Source of the DNA: Spirochaetaceae bacterium
GTDB taxonomy: Bacteria; Spirochaetota; Spirochaetia; DSM-27196; PWMO01
Direction of reading: 5' to 3'
Assembly (NCBI GenBank): GCA_007693945.1
Contig: RECP01000100.1
Location: 1 to 55,794, forward strand
Length of the DNA stretch: 55,794 nucleotides
The notes below the pieces were generated by a model. The model made no database searches, was not told where the DNA came from, and saw nothing but the letters and a program-made list of their open reading frames with translations. This document shows positions 35,361-43,008 of this stretch, piece after piece; positions within the stretch are counted from its first letter, which is position 1, and each line of letters starts with the position of its first letter. Both the position numbers and the translations under genes were made by a program.

Positions 35361-36299
35361 TCAGTATCCGCGTCGGCGGTCCACCACTCCCGTCACCGGC
35401 TCTCCCCGTTCAAGTTTGGCGATCTTCTCGGCGATCTGCCGTGCTGCCGGAGCAACGGTTGTCTGCGCGGCCACATGCGGGGTTACGGTGATCCCCGGAT
35501 GATCCCAGAACGGGTGGCCTGGCGGCAGCGGCTCGGTTGAGAAGACATCCAGGAACGCGTGAGCGAGCCGACCCTCGTTGAGGGCCCGCAGCAGGTCCGC
35601 TTCTGCCACCAGCGCTCCCCTGGCCAGATTGACCAGCACGGCTCCGTGAGGCAGCCGTGCCAGCCGGCGCGCATCAAGCAGTCCGCGGGTCTGCACGGTC
35701 AGCGGCAGCAGGACGACCAGCACACGCGCCGAGGCAAGTACCTCGGCCAGGCCGCTGCTGCCGTGCAGACAGGTCACGCCCGTTACCCGGCGGGGCGTGC
35801 GGCTCCAGCCGTATACCGGAAACCCCAGCGCCCCGATCGCCTGCGCGGTGTAACTTCCCAGCACACCAAGCCCCAGTACCCCGACCGCAAAATCCGCGCG
35901 CTCGCGCGGCGGTCTCGCGGACCACTGATGTGAACGCTGCTGCCGAGCGTAGCACCGGAACTCGCGAAACGCATCCAGAACCGCATACAACGCGTACTCC
36001 GCCATCTGGCTCGCCATACCGGAGTCTTCTACCCGCACTACCGGCACCGCCTCCGGAAGCTCATCGCTGGTCAGCAGACTGTCGACTCCGGCCCCCAGGC
36101 TGAAGACCGCCTTGAGCGCCGGTTGCCCCCCGAAAAGCCCCGCCGGAGGCTGCCAGACCAGCGCGTAATCGCACTGCGGCGCATCAGAGGCGCGGTGAAT
36201 ACGTGCCTGCGGCAGTTCCTTCTGCAGCGCCGCAACCCATTGCTCGGGCTGCTCAGTGGTGTGCAGCAGTAGATGCAAACCTGACACTGCGCGTCTCAC
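35361..36299 (-). CDS. ghrA: Glyoxylate/hydroxypyruvate reductase, GhrA type
   Basis: The 312-residue protein is a D-isomer-specific 2-hydroxyacid dehydrogenase. The nucleotide-binding motif is VGVLGLGVLGSYTAQAIGAL. The catalytic Arg lies in LVNLARGALVAEADLL, the Glu in FLDVFSTEPLPPGHPFWDHP, and the His in ITVTPHVAAQT. The short catalytic domain and the SLGAGVD segment match GhrA rather than GhrB or SerA. It would reduce glyoxylate to glycolate or hydroxypyruvate to glycerate with NAD(P)H. The start is GTG 36299 or a nearby GTG. If the adjacent pathway releases glyoxylate, this enzyme could consume it; that link is inference. Confidence 0.85.
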   Translation of the reverse strand: MRRAVSGLHLLLHTTEQPEQWVAALQKELPQARIHRASDAPQCDYALVWQPPAGLFGGQPALKAVFSLGAGVDSLLTSDELPEAVPVVRVEDSGMASQMAEYALYAVLDAFREFRCYARQQRSHQWSARPPRERADFAVGVLGLGVLGSYTAQAIGALGFPVYGWSRTPRRVTGVTCLHGSSGLAEVLASARVLVVLLPLTVQTRGLLDARRLARLPHGAVLVNLARGALVAEADLLRALNEGRLAHAFLDVFSTEPLPPGHPFWDHPGITVTPHVAAQTTVAPAARQIAEKIAKLERGEPVTGVVDRRRGY

Positions 36300-36693
36300 G
36301 CAGCAATTGTGTGGATCGTCGCGACGATCATCGGTGGAAAAACGCCGTCAAGCGGCTTCTGTTCGGCGTAGTGTGTGCTCACCACGAGGCCTCCTCTCAC
36401 AACAAGTCCAGCGGTTACGGCACCGCGCTGCATGACATCCTTCTCAGCGCCGCTGTCGGCGGAGAGCGGCCGCCGCGCAGAGCCGGCCCTGACACCGGCC
36501 GTGTGCTGCACGTTACCGGCCGGAAGCGTAAATTGCAAGCCCGAACTGTTCATCATAGTGGACAAGACATACCGGGCCGTCGGCGGCACGCATCCGCGCC
36601 GGCAGAATGCGCTGACCGGCGCCCATGACGCTACACGGTCACGTTCGGTCCTATTATCAGACATTAAGTTAAACAGAATTTCGGTTAAAGTGG
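36300..36693. other. Intergenic region between ghrA and the transaldolase promoter
   Basis: These 394 bases contain no convincing gene on either strand; open frames here lack a ribosome-binding site and motifs. The last 60 bases become AT-rich (36655-36690) ahead of a consensus promoter. Binding sites for the GntR regulator may lie here or just downstream, but I find no clear palindrome. Confidence 0.5.
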
Positions 36694-36721
36694 TTGACAT
36701 TGCGGCCCTGTACGCTATAAT
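36694..36721 (+). promoter_or_regulatory. Consensus sigma-70 promoter of the transaldolase operon
   Basis: TTGACA (36694-36699) and TATAAT (36716-36721) are both perfect consensus hexamers, 16 nt apart. Transcription would start near 36728, giving an 87-nt leader before ATG 36815. Such a strong promoter normally requires a repressor; the FadR-type GntR gene at the end of the operon is the candidate. Confidence 0.75.
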
Positions 36722-36814
36722 CCATGTGTTTGATACAGGACAGTTCATATGCCCGGCCTGAGACCTGTGGCGGGACAGGGCCGGCAGTGTGAGCAGCAAG
36801 ATGGAGGAAGGATC

Positions 36815-37894
36815 ATGAGTACTTACAAAAGCCCCCTGCACGAGATGAGTGAAACAACGCCAACTGACTACTGGAATGACTCCAGTTCCATTTCCGAGCT
36901 CGAATACGGGCTGGAACACGGCGCGGTCGGCGCCACAACCAACCCCGTGATCGTGGTTGACGTGCTCAAGAAGGACTACGCCAGCTGGGACGGCAGACTG
37001 CGGGAGATTATTGCGGAGATGCCGACGGCCTCGGAGGACGACGTTGCATGGCAGCTTATTGACGAGATGGCGGTCAAGGCAGCCAGGCTCCTGCAACCGG
37101 TTTTCGAGCGGACCGGCGGCAAGAAAGGCCGTCTTTCCATGCAGACCAACGCCAAGTTCTTCCGGGATGCCGACGCGATGGTCAAGCAGGCGCTGCACTT
37201 TGCCGAGGTGATCCCCAACCTGAACGTGAAGATGCCCGTTACCGCCGCAGGCGTACAAGCCATCGAGGAGGCCACCTGTCGCGGGATAAGCGTCAACGCC
37301 ACGGTGTCATTCACCGTTCCCCAGGCGATTGCGGTCGCGGAAGCGGTGGAACGAGGCATGAAGCGGCGCGAAGCGGAGGGACTGGATGTATCCGGAATGG
37401 CTCCGGTCTGTACAATTATGGTCGGCCGCACCGACGACTGGATAAAGGTTATTGCCAACAAGCAGGATGTCATCACCAACCCGGACTACCTGGAATGGGC
37501 CGGGGTGGCAGTCTTCAAGAACGCGTATCAGCTGTACCGCAAAGGCGGTTACCGTACTCGTCTCCTTGCTGCGGCGTACCGTAACCACTACCACTGGTCC
37601 GAGTTCATCGGTGGCGACGTGGTCTGCACCATCCCGTATAAGTGGGCAAAGCGCTTCAACGAATCCGACGTCACGGTGCAGAACCGGATCGACACGCCGG
37701 TAGATCCGGCGATCATCCGCGAGCTGAGCGCCAAGTTTGACGACTTCCGCCGGGCCTACGAACCGGACGGCATGCAACCGGCTGAATTCGATGGATACGG
37801 GGCAACGCAGCGCACGCTTCGCCAGTTCATGGGAGGATACACGGAGCTCTGCCAGATGATCCGGGACGTCATGGTTCCCAATCCCGACAAGTAG
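36815..37894 (+). CDS. Long-form transaldolase
   Basis: The 359-residue protein starts at ATG 36815 behind GGAGGAAGG. The transaldolase core shows GAVGATTNPVIVVDVLKKDY (35-54), a Schiff-base lysine in NLNVKMPVTAAG (Lys139), and ISVNATVSFTVPQAIAVAEA (158-177). Transaldolases move a dihydroxyacetone unit from a ketose to an aldose phosphate. It is longer than FSA/TalC (about 220) and differs from TalB (317), so it belongs to a less-studied branch. It heads an operon with a CoA-acylating aldehyde dehydrogenase and a GntR regulator and faces the inositol operon. I infer it may act on DKG, the IolB product, to give malonate semialdehyde. Confidence 0.88.
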   Translation: MSTYKSPLHEMSETTPTDYWNDSSSISELEYGLEHGAVGATTNPVIVVDVLKKDYASWDGRLREIIAEMPTASEDDVAWQLIDEMAVKAARLLQPVFERTGGKKGRLSMQTNAKFFRDADAMVKQALHFAEVIPNLNVKMPVTAAGVQAIEEATCRGISVNATVSFTVPQAIAVAEAVERGMKRREAEGLDVSGMAPVCTIMVGRTDDWIKVIANKQDVITNPDYLEWAGVAVFKNAYQLYRKGGYRTRLLAAAYRNHYHWSEFIGGDVVCTIPYKWAKRFNESDVTVQNRIDTPVDPAIIRELSAKFDDFRRAYEPDGMQPAEFDGYGATQRTLRQFMGGYTELCQMIRDVMVPNPDK

Positions 37895-37953
37895 AGCATC
37901 TCAGCAGAAACCCGCCAGGCACCCATTGACGGGACGCACAGAGGAGAATAGAC

Positions 37954-39336
37954 ATGAGCATTATTCAAGAGAAGCTTGCGCGAGCGCGGGCGGCACAACA
38001 ACAGGTCGAGTACTGGTCCCAGCAACAGATCGACGCGCTGGTGGCCGCCGCGGGCTGGGAGATATACAAGCAGGAGAGCGCCGTGGAATGCGCCACCCTG
38101 GCGCACAAAGAGACCAGGCTCGGTGTGTACGAGGACAAACTCCTGAAGCACCAGAAGAAGATCCTCGGTACCCTGCGAGACCTGGACGGGGTCAAGTCAG
38201 TCGGTATCCTCGAGGAGATCCCCGAGAAGGGGCTCATGAAGGTAATCAAGCCCGTGGGAGTCGTTGGAGCGCTCATCCCCGTCACCAATCCAACCTCGTC
38301 GGTCGGCTGTAACGGGCTCTCGATTCTCAAGAACCGCAATGCCGTAATCTTCGCACCGCACCCCAGCGGCAAGGGCTGTTCCGGCCTGGCGGCGCAGAAA
38401 CTGCGCGACGGTATCCGCAAGATGGGTGGACCGGAGGATCTCGTGCAGTGGATCGAGGAGCCCTCGGTGGAGCTCACGCAGGAACTGATGGCGGCGGTCG
38501 ACCTGGTGGTCGCCACCGGTGGACCCGGCATGGTCAAGGCGGCGTACTCCAGTGGCACCCCGGCGTACGGCGTCGGTGCCGGAAACGCCACGGTAATTGT
38601 CGACGAAACGGCGGACCTGGAAGACGCGGCCAAAAAGATCTTCCTGGGCAAGACCTTTGACAACGCTACCAGCTGCTCCAGCGAGAACTCCGCGGTGATC
38701 GAAGCCACTATCTACGACCGGATGCTCGAGGAGTTCCGCAAGCTCGGCGGATACCTCTGCAACGCCGAAGAGAAACAGAAGCTCGCAAACGCAATGTGGC
38801 CCGACGGGCACGTCCTCAACAGAGCCATAGTTGCCAGGCCTGCCCCAAGGATTGCGGAACTCGCGGGCTTCAGCGTCCCGGCTGAGACACGGTTCATTAT
38901 GGTCGAGGCTTCCGAAGTCGGTCCCGAGGAGCCTTTTGCGGGGGAAAAACTCTCGGTGGTGATCACGCTATGGAAGTACAGCGGCTTCGATCGGGCCATC
39001 GAGTACGTGAAGCAAATCACCGGGTTTTCCGGTTACGGCCACTCCTGCGGTATCCATACCACCCGCGACGACCGCGTGGAGGAGCTGGCCTTGAAGGCCC
39101 CCGTGAGCCGCATCATGGTGCGGCAGGCGCAGAGCGCCGCCAACAGCGGCAACTACGACAACGGAATGCCATTCTCGCTGACCCTCGGGTGCGGTTCCTG
39201 GGGCGGAAATATCACTACGGAGAACATCTCCTACTGGCACTTCCGAAACGTAACCTGGGTCTCAAAACCGATCCCGCCGGTTGTGCCGGACGAGGAGAAG
39301 ATCTTCGCGAAGCACTGGGCGACCTACGGTCGCTGA
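37954..39336 (+). CDS. CoA-acylating aldehyde dehydrogenase (paralogue 1)
   Basis: The 460-residue protein belongs to the CoA-acylating branch that includes EutE/PduP, the AdhE N-terminus and acylating sulfoacetaldehyde dehydrogenases. The catalytic cysteine is in NATSCSSENSAV (Cys241); the glycine-rich ATGGPGMVKAAYSSGTPAYG precedes it. It oxidises an aldehyde to an acyl-CoA using NAD(P)+ and CoA. No microcompartment-targeting extension or shell genes are nearby. It lies 59 nt behind the transaldolase gene with its own GAGGAGA site, so its substrate is probably the aldehyde that transaldolase releases. A clear paralogue lies at 44519 in the opposing operon. Confidence 0.85.
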   Translation: MSIIQEKLARARAAQQQVEYWSQQQIDALVAAAGWEIYKQESAVECATLAHKETRLGVYEDKLLKHQKKILGTLRDLDGVKSVGILEEIPEKGLMKVIKPVGVVGALIPVTNPTSSVGCNGLSILKNRNAVIFAPHPSGKGCSGLAAQKLRDGIRKMGGPEDLVQWIEEPSVELTQELMAAVDLVVATGGPGMVKAAYSSGTPAYGVGAGNATVIVDETADLEDAAKKIFLGKTFDNATSCSSENSAVIEATIYDRMLEEFRKLGGYLCNAEEKQKLANAMWPDGHVLNRAIVARPAPRIAELAGFSVPAETRFIMVEASEVGPEEPFAGEKLSVVITLWKYSGFDRAIEYVKQITGFSGYGHSCGIHTTRDDRVEELALKAPVSRIMVRQAQSAANSGNYDNGMPFSLTLGCGSWGGNITTENISYWHFRNVTWVSKPIPPVVPDEEKIFAKHWATYGR

Positions 39337-39445
39337 TCGGATACGCCGGCTTGGCGGGCTGCGGGCCGTGATCGGCGAAGTGCCGGCCGATCGGCCCGCC
39401 GGTCAGGCGGGACAAACAGAACCCGTTTCAGAGAAAGGACGGCAG

Positions 39446-40198
39446 GTGGACATATACCAGTCGGATAACCAGGATCATATCTCTCAACGAACTGTTGTGT
39501 CTCAGGTGATGGAACGCCTCAAGCAGCTGATCGCTTCAGGTCACTACCGCCCGGGAGACCGTCTGCCCACCGAACAGAAGCTGGCAGCTATGTTCGGCGT
39601 CGGGCGTTCTTCGATCCGGGAGGCGATCAAGGTGTTTCAGCACCTTGGTGTCGTGGAATCGCGTACTGCAAAGGGTACCTTTCTCCGTGATCGGGCGGAT
39701 ATCTCTTCGGAGGCAATAACGTGGGCGCTGCTGCTCGGCGACGATGATCTCCAGGACGTGATGGAGCTGCGGGAAGCGATCGAGAGCGTCTGTTTTGCGC
39801 GCTTGAGCGAGGGGGTCACGGCGGGCTCAGCGGATGCCCTGAACGTCATTCGCGAACTCGATGCGCAGGTGCGTGTTATGCACGAAGCTGCGGAAAGCAG
39901 CGAAGCACAACGGCTGGTAGAGGCGGATTACCGTTTTCACGGACATATCGTAGCTGCCGGCGGCAACAAGCTCTTCCGGGCGCTCTACGCCAACCTTAAC
40001 GCGTTCATGAGTGAAGAAATCCGGCGATCTTACACCGAAACCGAAAGTCTCGCCGAGGTCGCCCGGGACCACCAGGAGATTGTGCAGGCGCTCCGGACGG
40101 AGTCACCGCGGCGGTGCCGGGAGCGACACCAGGAACACTTTGACCGTACGCGGAAGCTGTTGCGGATGTCCGCGACGCGGCAGCCCGCGACGATTTGA
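39446..40198 (+). CDS. FadR/FCD-type GntR-family regulator
   Basis: The 250-residue protein has an N-terminal winged HTH (ERLKQLIASGHYRPGDRLPT, then EQKLAAMFGVGRSSIREAIK) and a helical FCD domain with the metal/ligand pattern ELREAIESVCFARL, DYRFHGHIVAAGGN and DHQEIVQALR. GTG 39446 is preferred because AAAGGA lies 8 nt upstream and the sequence before it is not protein-like. FCD regulators bind carboxylates or sugar acids. It is the third gene of the transaldolase operon and is likely its repressor. The 109-bp gap before it contains GC-rich inverted repeats that could form an attenuating hairpin. Confidence 0.88.
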   Translation: MDIYQSDNQDHISQRTVVSQVMERLKQLIASGHYRPGDRLPTEQKLAAMFGVGRSSIREAIKVFQHLGVVESRTAKGTFLRDRADISSEAITWALLLGDDDLQDVMELREAIESVCFARLSEGVTAGSADALNVIRELDAQVRVMHEAAESSEAQRLVEADYRFHGHIVAAGGNKLFRALYANLNAFMSEEIRRSYTETESLAEVARDHQEIVQALRTESPRRCRERHQEHFDRTRKLLRMSATRQPATI

Positions 40199-40245
40199 AT
40201 CGCTCCGGCGTACCGGATCCACCGAAGTAATCGATGCAAACCTCG

Positions 40246-41214
40246 TCAACCGTTGCTCTTTTCCGCGAGACTTGCCAGCTCCGGAGCTTTCAAGCCATTT
40301 TCTTTCAGGAGGAACTCGTGGTCACCGAGTTTCTGAAACCTGTCACCAAGACTTGCCATGACCTGCCGCGGAGAATCGGAAAATCCGGCTTTGTACTCCG
40401 CTACTGCGCCGCCAAGACCACCAATCGGACTATGCTCTTCGACCGTGATGATCAGCTTGTTCTGCTTGAAGACCGTGTCCAGCATATCCGTGTCCAGAGG
40501 TTTTACCGTATGCATGTCTACCACCCGGGCGGATATACCTTTGCCGGCGAGAATGTCGGCGGCTTCGACTGCCTCTGCGAGCAGAGAACCGGTGGTGATA
40601 AACGCTACGTCTCTGCCGGGACGATACTCTATCGCCTTGCCGATCTGAAAATCGAAGTCTTCGGGATACAGAACCGGAAAGCCCGGTCCTCCGGTTAACC
40701 GAACGTATACCGGACCCTCGTACTCCGCAGCAGCACGCACGGCCTTGTGAACCTGCAGCGGATCCGACGGGCAGACGACGGTGATGTTCGGGATAACCCT
40801 GGCTACCGCGATGTCGTCCATCCCATAGTGTGTGTTTCCCAGCGGGCCAAATCGAACTCCCGCCTCGATACCTATGACCTTGACGTTCAAGTTCATGTAC
40901 CCTACGGCGGAGCGCATCTGTTCCGCGCACCGCATAGGAACGATTCCCGACATGGCGACAACAAAGGGAAGCAGGCCCTCTATCGCGAGTCCGGCGGAGA
41001 AATCAATCAGGTTCTGCTCGGCTATTCCCACGTCGAAGAACCTGTCCGGGTACTTCTCCTTGAAACCGGTCAGACGTGCGGTCGGTGTAAGGTCGGCGGT
41101 TACGGTACACATGCGAGGGTTTTCGGCGGCGAGCATCTCCAGTGTTTCACCGAGTACGGTGCGGTGACCAAGTTTGGACCATTCCTGCAGTTTTTCTTGT
41201 GATATGTGGCTCAT
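40246..41214 (-). CDS. Transketolase, C-terminal subunit
   Basis: The 322-residue protein carries the pyrimidine-binding and C-terminal domains of transketolase. The cofactor-activating glutamate lies in DVGIAEQNLIDFSAGLAIEG (Glu66), and the C-terminal domain follows DMHTVKPLDTDMLDTVFK. It needs the N-terminal subunit encoded directly upstream (gap 15 nt) to bind thiamine diphosphate. Split transketolases recur in specialised sugar pathways, such as apulose 4-phosphate and the sulfoquinovose sulfo-transketolase route, rather than the housekeeping pentose pathway. It is the last gene of the iol operon. AGGAGT precedes the start. Confidence 0.92.
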   Translation of the reverse strand: MSHISQEKLQEWSKLGHRTVLGETLEMLAAENPRMCTVTADLTPTARLTGFKEKYPDRFFDVGIAEQNLIDFSAGLAIEGLLPFVVAMSGIVPMRCAEQMRSAVGYMNLNVKVIGIEAGVRFGPLGNTHYGMDDIAVARVIPNITVVCPSDPLQVHKAVRAAAEYEGPVYVRLTGGPGFPVLYPEDFDFQIGKAIEYRPGRDVAFITTGSLLAEAVEAADILAGKGISARVVDMHTVKPLDTDMLDTVFKQNKLIITVEEHSPIGGLGGAVAEYKAGFSDSPRQVMASLGDRFQKLGDHEFLLKENGLKAPELASLAEKSNG

Positions 41215-41229
41215 TAGTCGTACTCCTGT

Positions 41230-42075
41230 TCACCCGTTCTCGAGGTCCGCGATGGCGTGCTCGTACTGTTCCTTGTTCATCGGTCTTGCATGCCAGCTGA
41301 GGCTGTTCTCCATAAAGGAAATACCTTTCCCCTTGATCGTGTTGGCGATAATCACGTGAGGCTTTCCGCTGCGCGAGTCCTTCATTCTGATCAGCGCGTC
41401 GAGAAGATGTGCTGCGTTGTTTCCCTCTTCCACAACCAGCACTTCCCAACCAAACGCGTTCCAGCCCGCTTCAATATCAATGTCCATTATGTCAGCGGTC
41501 CTGCCCGATAATTGAACGCCGTTACGATCGATGATTGCGATAAGGTTATGCAGTCTGTTCTTGGCAGCATTCATCACCGCTTCCCAGACAAGGCCCTCAT
41601 TGCACTCCCCGTCGCCCACCAGGCAATAGACCCGATGGTTTTCCTTCTTCATCTTTGCGGCGTTGGCCATTCCGCACGCGACGGCAAACCCGTTTCCCAG
41701 GCTGCCAGAAGAGATTTCTATGCCGTACTTCATGTTGCGACTCGGGTGCCCGGAGAGAAAACTGTTGTCCGCCTTGAAGGTATACATCAGGTCTTTCGGA
41801 ATGAAACCGGCTTCTATTAGCGCCGCATAATAGGCCAGGCAGGCGTGCCCCTTGCTTTGAATGAATCGATCCCGATCCGGCAGATAAGGATCGCCGGGGT
41901 CATACTTCATTACTCCAAAGAACAGGCTGGCCACGATTTCGATACTTGACAGCGCCGGACCGAAGTGAGCTCCCCTGTCGCCTGCGACATACCCCATCTC
42001 TATTACGTTGCGCCGCATCGCGGCTGCCTTTCTGTTTATCTCTTCAACCAACTGACCGTTTACCGCTTTTACCAT
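41230..42075 (-). CDS. Transketolase, N-terminal (thiamine diphosphate) subunit
   Basis: The 281-residue protein has the thiamine diphosphate/Mg motif LVGDGECNEGLVWEAVMNAA (GDG at 154-156) with the following DRNGVQLSG segment. Catalytic histidines are expected in QSKGHACLAYY and near FLSGHPSRN. It forms the active site with the C-terminal subunit. The pair transfers a two-carbon ketol unit. In this setting I propose DKG as donor, leaving malate semialdehyde; pentose phosphates or another ketose remain possible. The gene follows the HMG-CoA-lyase-like gene by 33 nt in the same operon. Confidence 0.92.
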   Translation of the reverse strand: MVKAVNGQLVEEINRKAAAMRRNVIEMGYVAGDRGAHFGPALSSIEIVASLFFGVMKYDPGDPYLPDRDRFIQSKGHACLAYYAALIEAGFIPKDLMYTFKADNSFLSGHPSRNMKYGIEISSGSLGNGFAVACGMANAAKMKKENHRVYCLVGDGECNEGLVWEAVMNAAKNRLHNLIAIIDRNGVQLSGRTADIMDIDIEAGWNAFGWEVLVVEEGNNAAHLLDALIRMKDSRSGKPHVIIANTIKGKGISFMENSLSWHARPMNKEQYEHAIADLENG

Positions 42076-42108
42076 TCCACGCTTCTCCTTGTTTTCTGAA
42101 CATCCCGG

Positions 42109-43008
42109 TTATTCGGTTTCCGGCCCGTCCTCTATCGTGAACAGATGCCCGCTGTATCGCCCGCCCGGAATCTTTTCAGACTGGAACCTGGCGAGTTCGA
42201 TCAGTTTCCGGATGTCAAGACGCAGTTCGTATCCCATCTCGGTGAGCATGAACGCCAGATCCTCGGTTGCAAGATTGCCCGACGCTCCCGGAGCAAACGG
42301 GCACCCTCCCAATCCACCGAGTGTTGACTGAACCCTGTTCACGCCCTGTTCAATCGCAGCCAGCGTGTTGACCATTCCCATATTCCGGGTGTCATGAATG
42401 TGTATCTGCAACTCCACCGACGGGTACGCGTTCCTGACAGCGGCGATTGTCCGGCGGACCTGGGCGGGATTGGCGATTCCGATTGTATCGCAGAGGTTCA
42501 CTTCGCCGATTCCCGTATCCACATAGGGTTTCAGGAACGGCACTACGTCCTCTTCACTCTTCTTGCCCTCGAACGGACATCCGAACGTCGTCGCCAGATC
42601 CAGGCACACCTCCACCTGCGGATAGTCCTTCAGAATGTGTACCAGCTCGCCGAACGACTCCTCGTGCGTTCTGCTGGTGTTGGCCCGGTTATGGCTTCCG
42701 CTCAGGGAGACAACGTACGAAAGCCGTCTGATCCCGGACTCCAGTGCGGTCTCCGCGCCCCGAAGATTCGGAACAAGGGCAAAGAAATCCACCCCGGGAA
42801 AATTTCTCACGCAGTGCTCAGCCAGCTCCCGGGCATCCTTCATCTGGGGAACCGCCCGCGGACTGACGAAAGACGTAATCTGTATCTGCCGCATTCCCGC
42901 GGAGAGAAGCCCCTCGATGATCTGCACCTTTGTCTCGATCGGAATATACTCTGCTACGTTCTGAAATCCGTCGCGGGGACCGACTTCCAGTATTTCAACG
43001 CTCTTCAT
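42109..43008 (-). CDS. HMG-CoA-lyase-family (DRE-TIM) enzyme
   Basis: The 299-residue protein begins ILEVGPRDGFQN (catalytic Arg12, Asp13). It has FVSPRAVPQMKDA, NLCDTIGIANP, metal ligands in QIHIHDT (His203, His205) and the catalytic cysteine loop GGLGGCPFAPGASGN (Cys236). All residues of HMG-CoA lyase are kept. HMG-CoA lyases split HMG-CoA to acetoacetate and acetyl-CoA; relatives act on other 3-hydroxyacyl-CoAs. No leucine-degradation genes are nearby, so a non-standard substrate is likely. In the proposed pathway, 4-malyl-CoA would give glyoxylate and acetyl-CoA. Its start overlaps the CoA-transferase-like gene by 14 nt, tying the two together. Confidence 0.85.
   Translation of the reverse strand: MKSVEILEVGPRDGFQNVAEYIPIETKVQIIEGLLSAGMRQIQITSFVSPRAVPQMKDARELAEHCVRNFPGVDFFALVPNLRGAETALESGIRRLSYVVSLSGSHNRANTSRTHEESFGELVHILKDYPQVEVCLDLATTFGCPFEGKKSEEDVVPFLKPYVDTGIGEVNLCDTIGIANPAQVRRTIAAVRNAYPSVELQIHIHDTRNMGMVNTLAAIEQGVNRVQSTLGGLGGCPFAPGASGNLATEDLAFMLTEMGYELRLDIRKLIELARFQSEKIPGGRYSGHLFTIEDGPETE

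Noticed and set aside
36700..36800. Palindromic GntR operator near the transaldolase promoter
   Set aside because: Candidate half-sites (for example around TGTTTGATACAGGACA) are too imperfect to claim.
36296..37258. Minus-strand ORF opposite the transaldolase gene
   Set aside because: Shadow of the transaldolase coding frame; composition and motifs belong to the plus strand.
39337..39445. Riboswitch or attenuator before the GntR gene
   Set aside because: GC-rich inverted repeats exist, but no known riboswitch core or T tract is visible.
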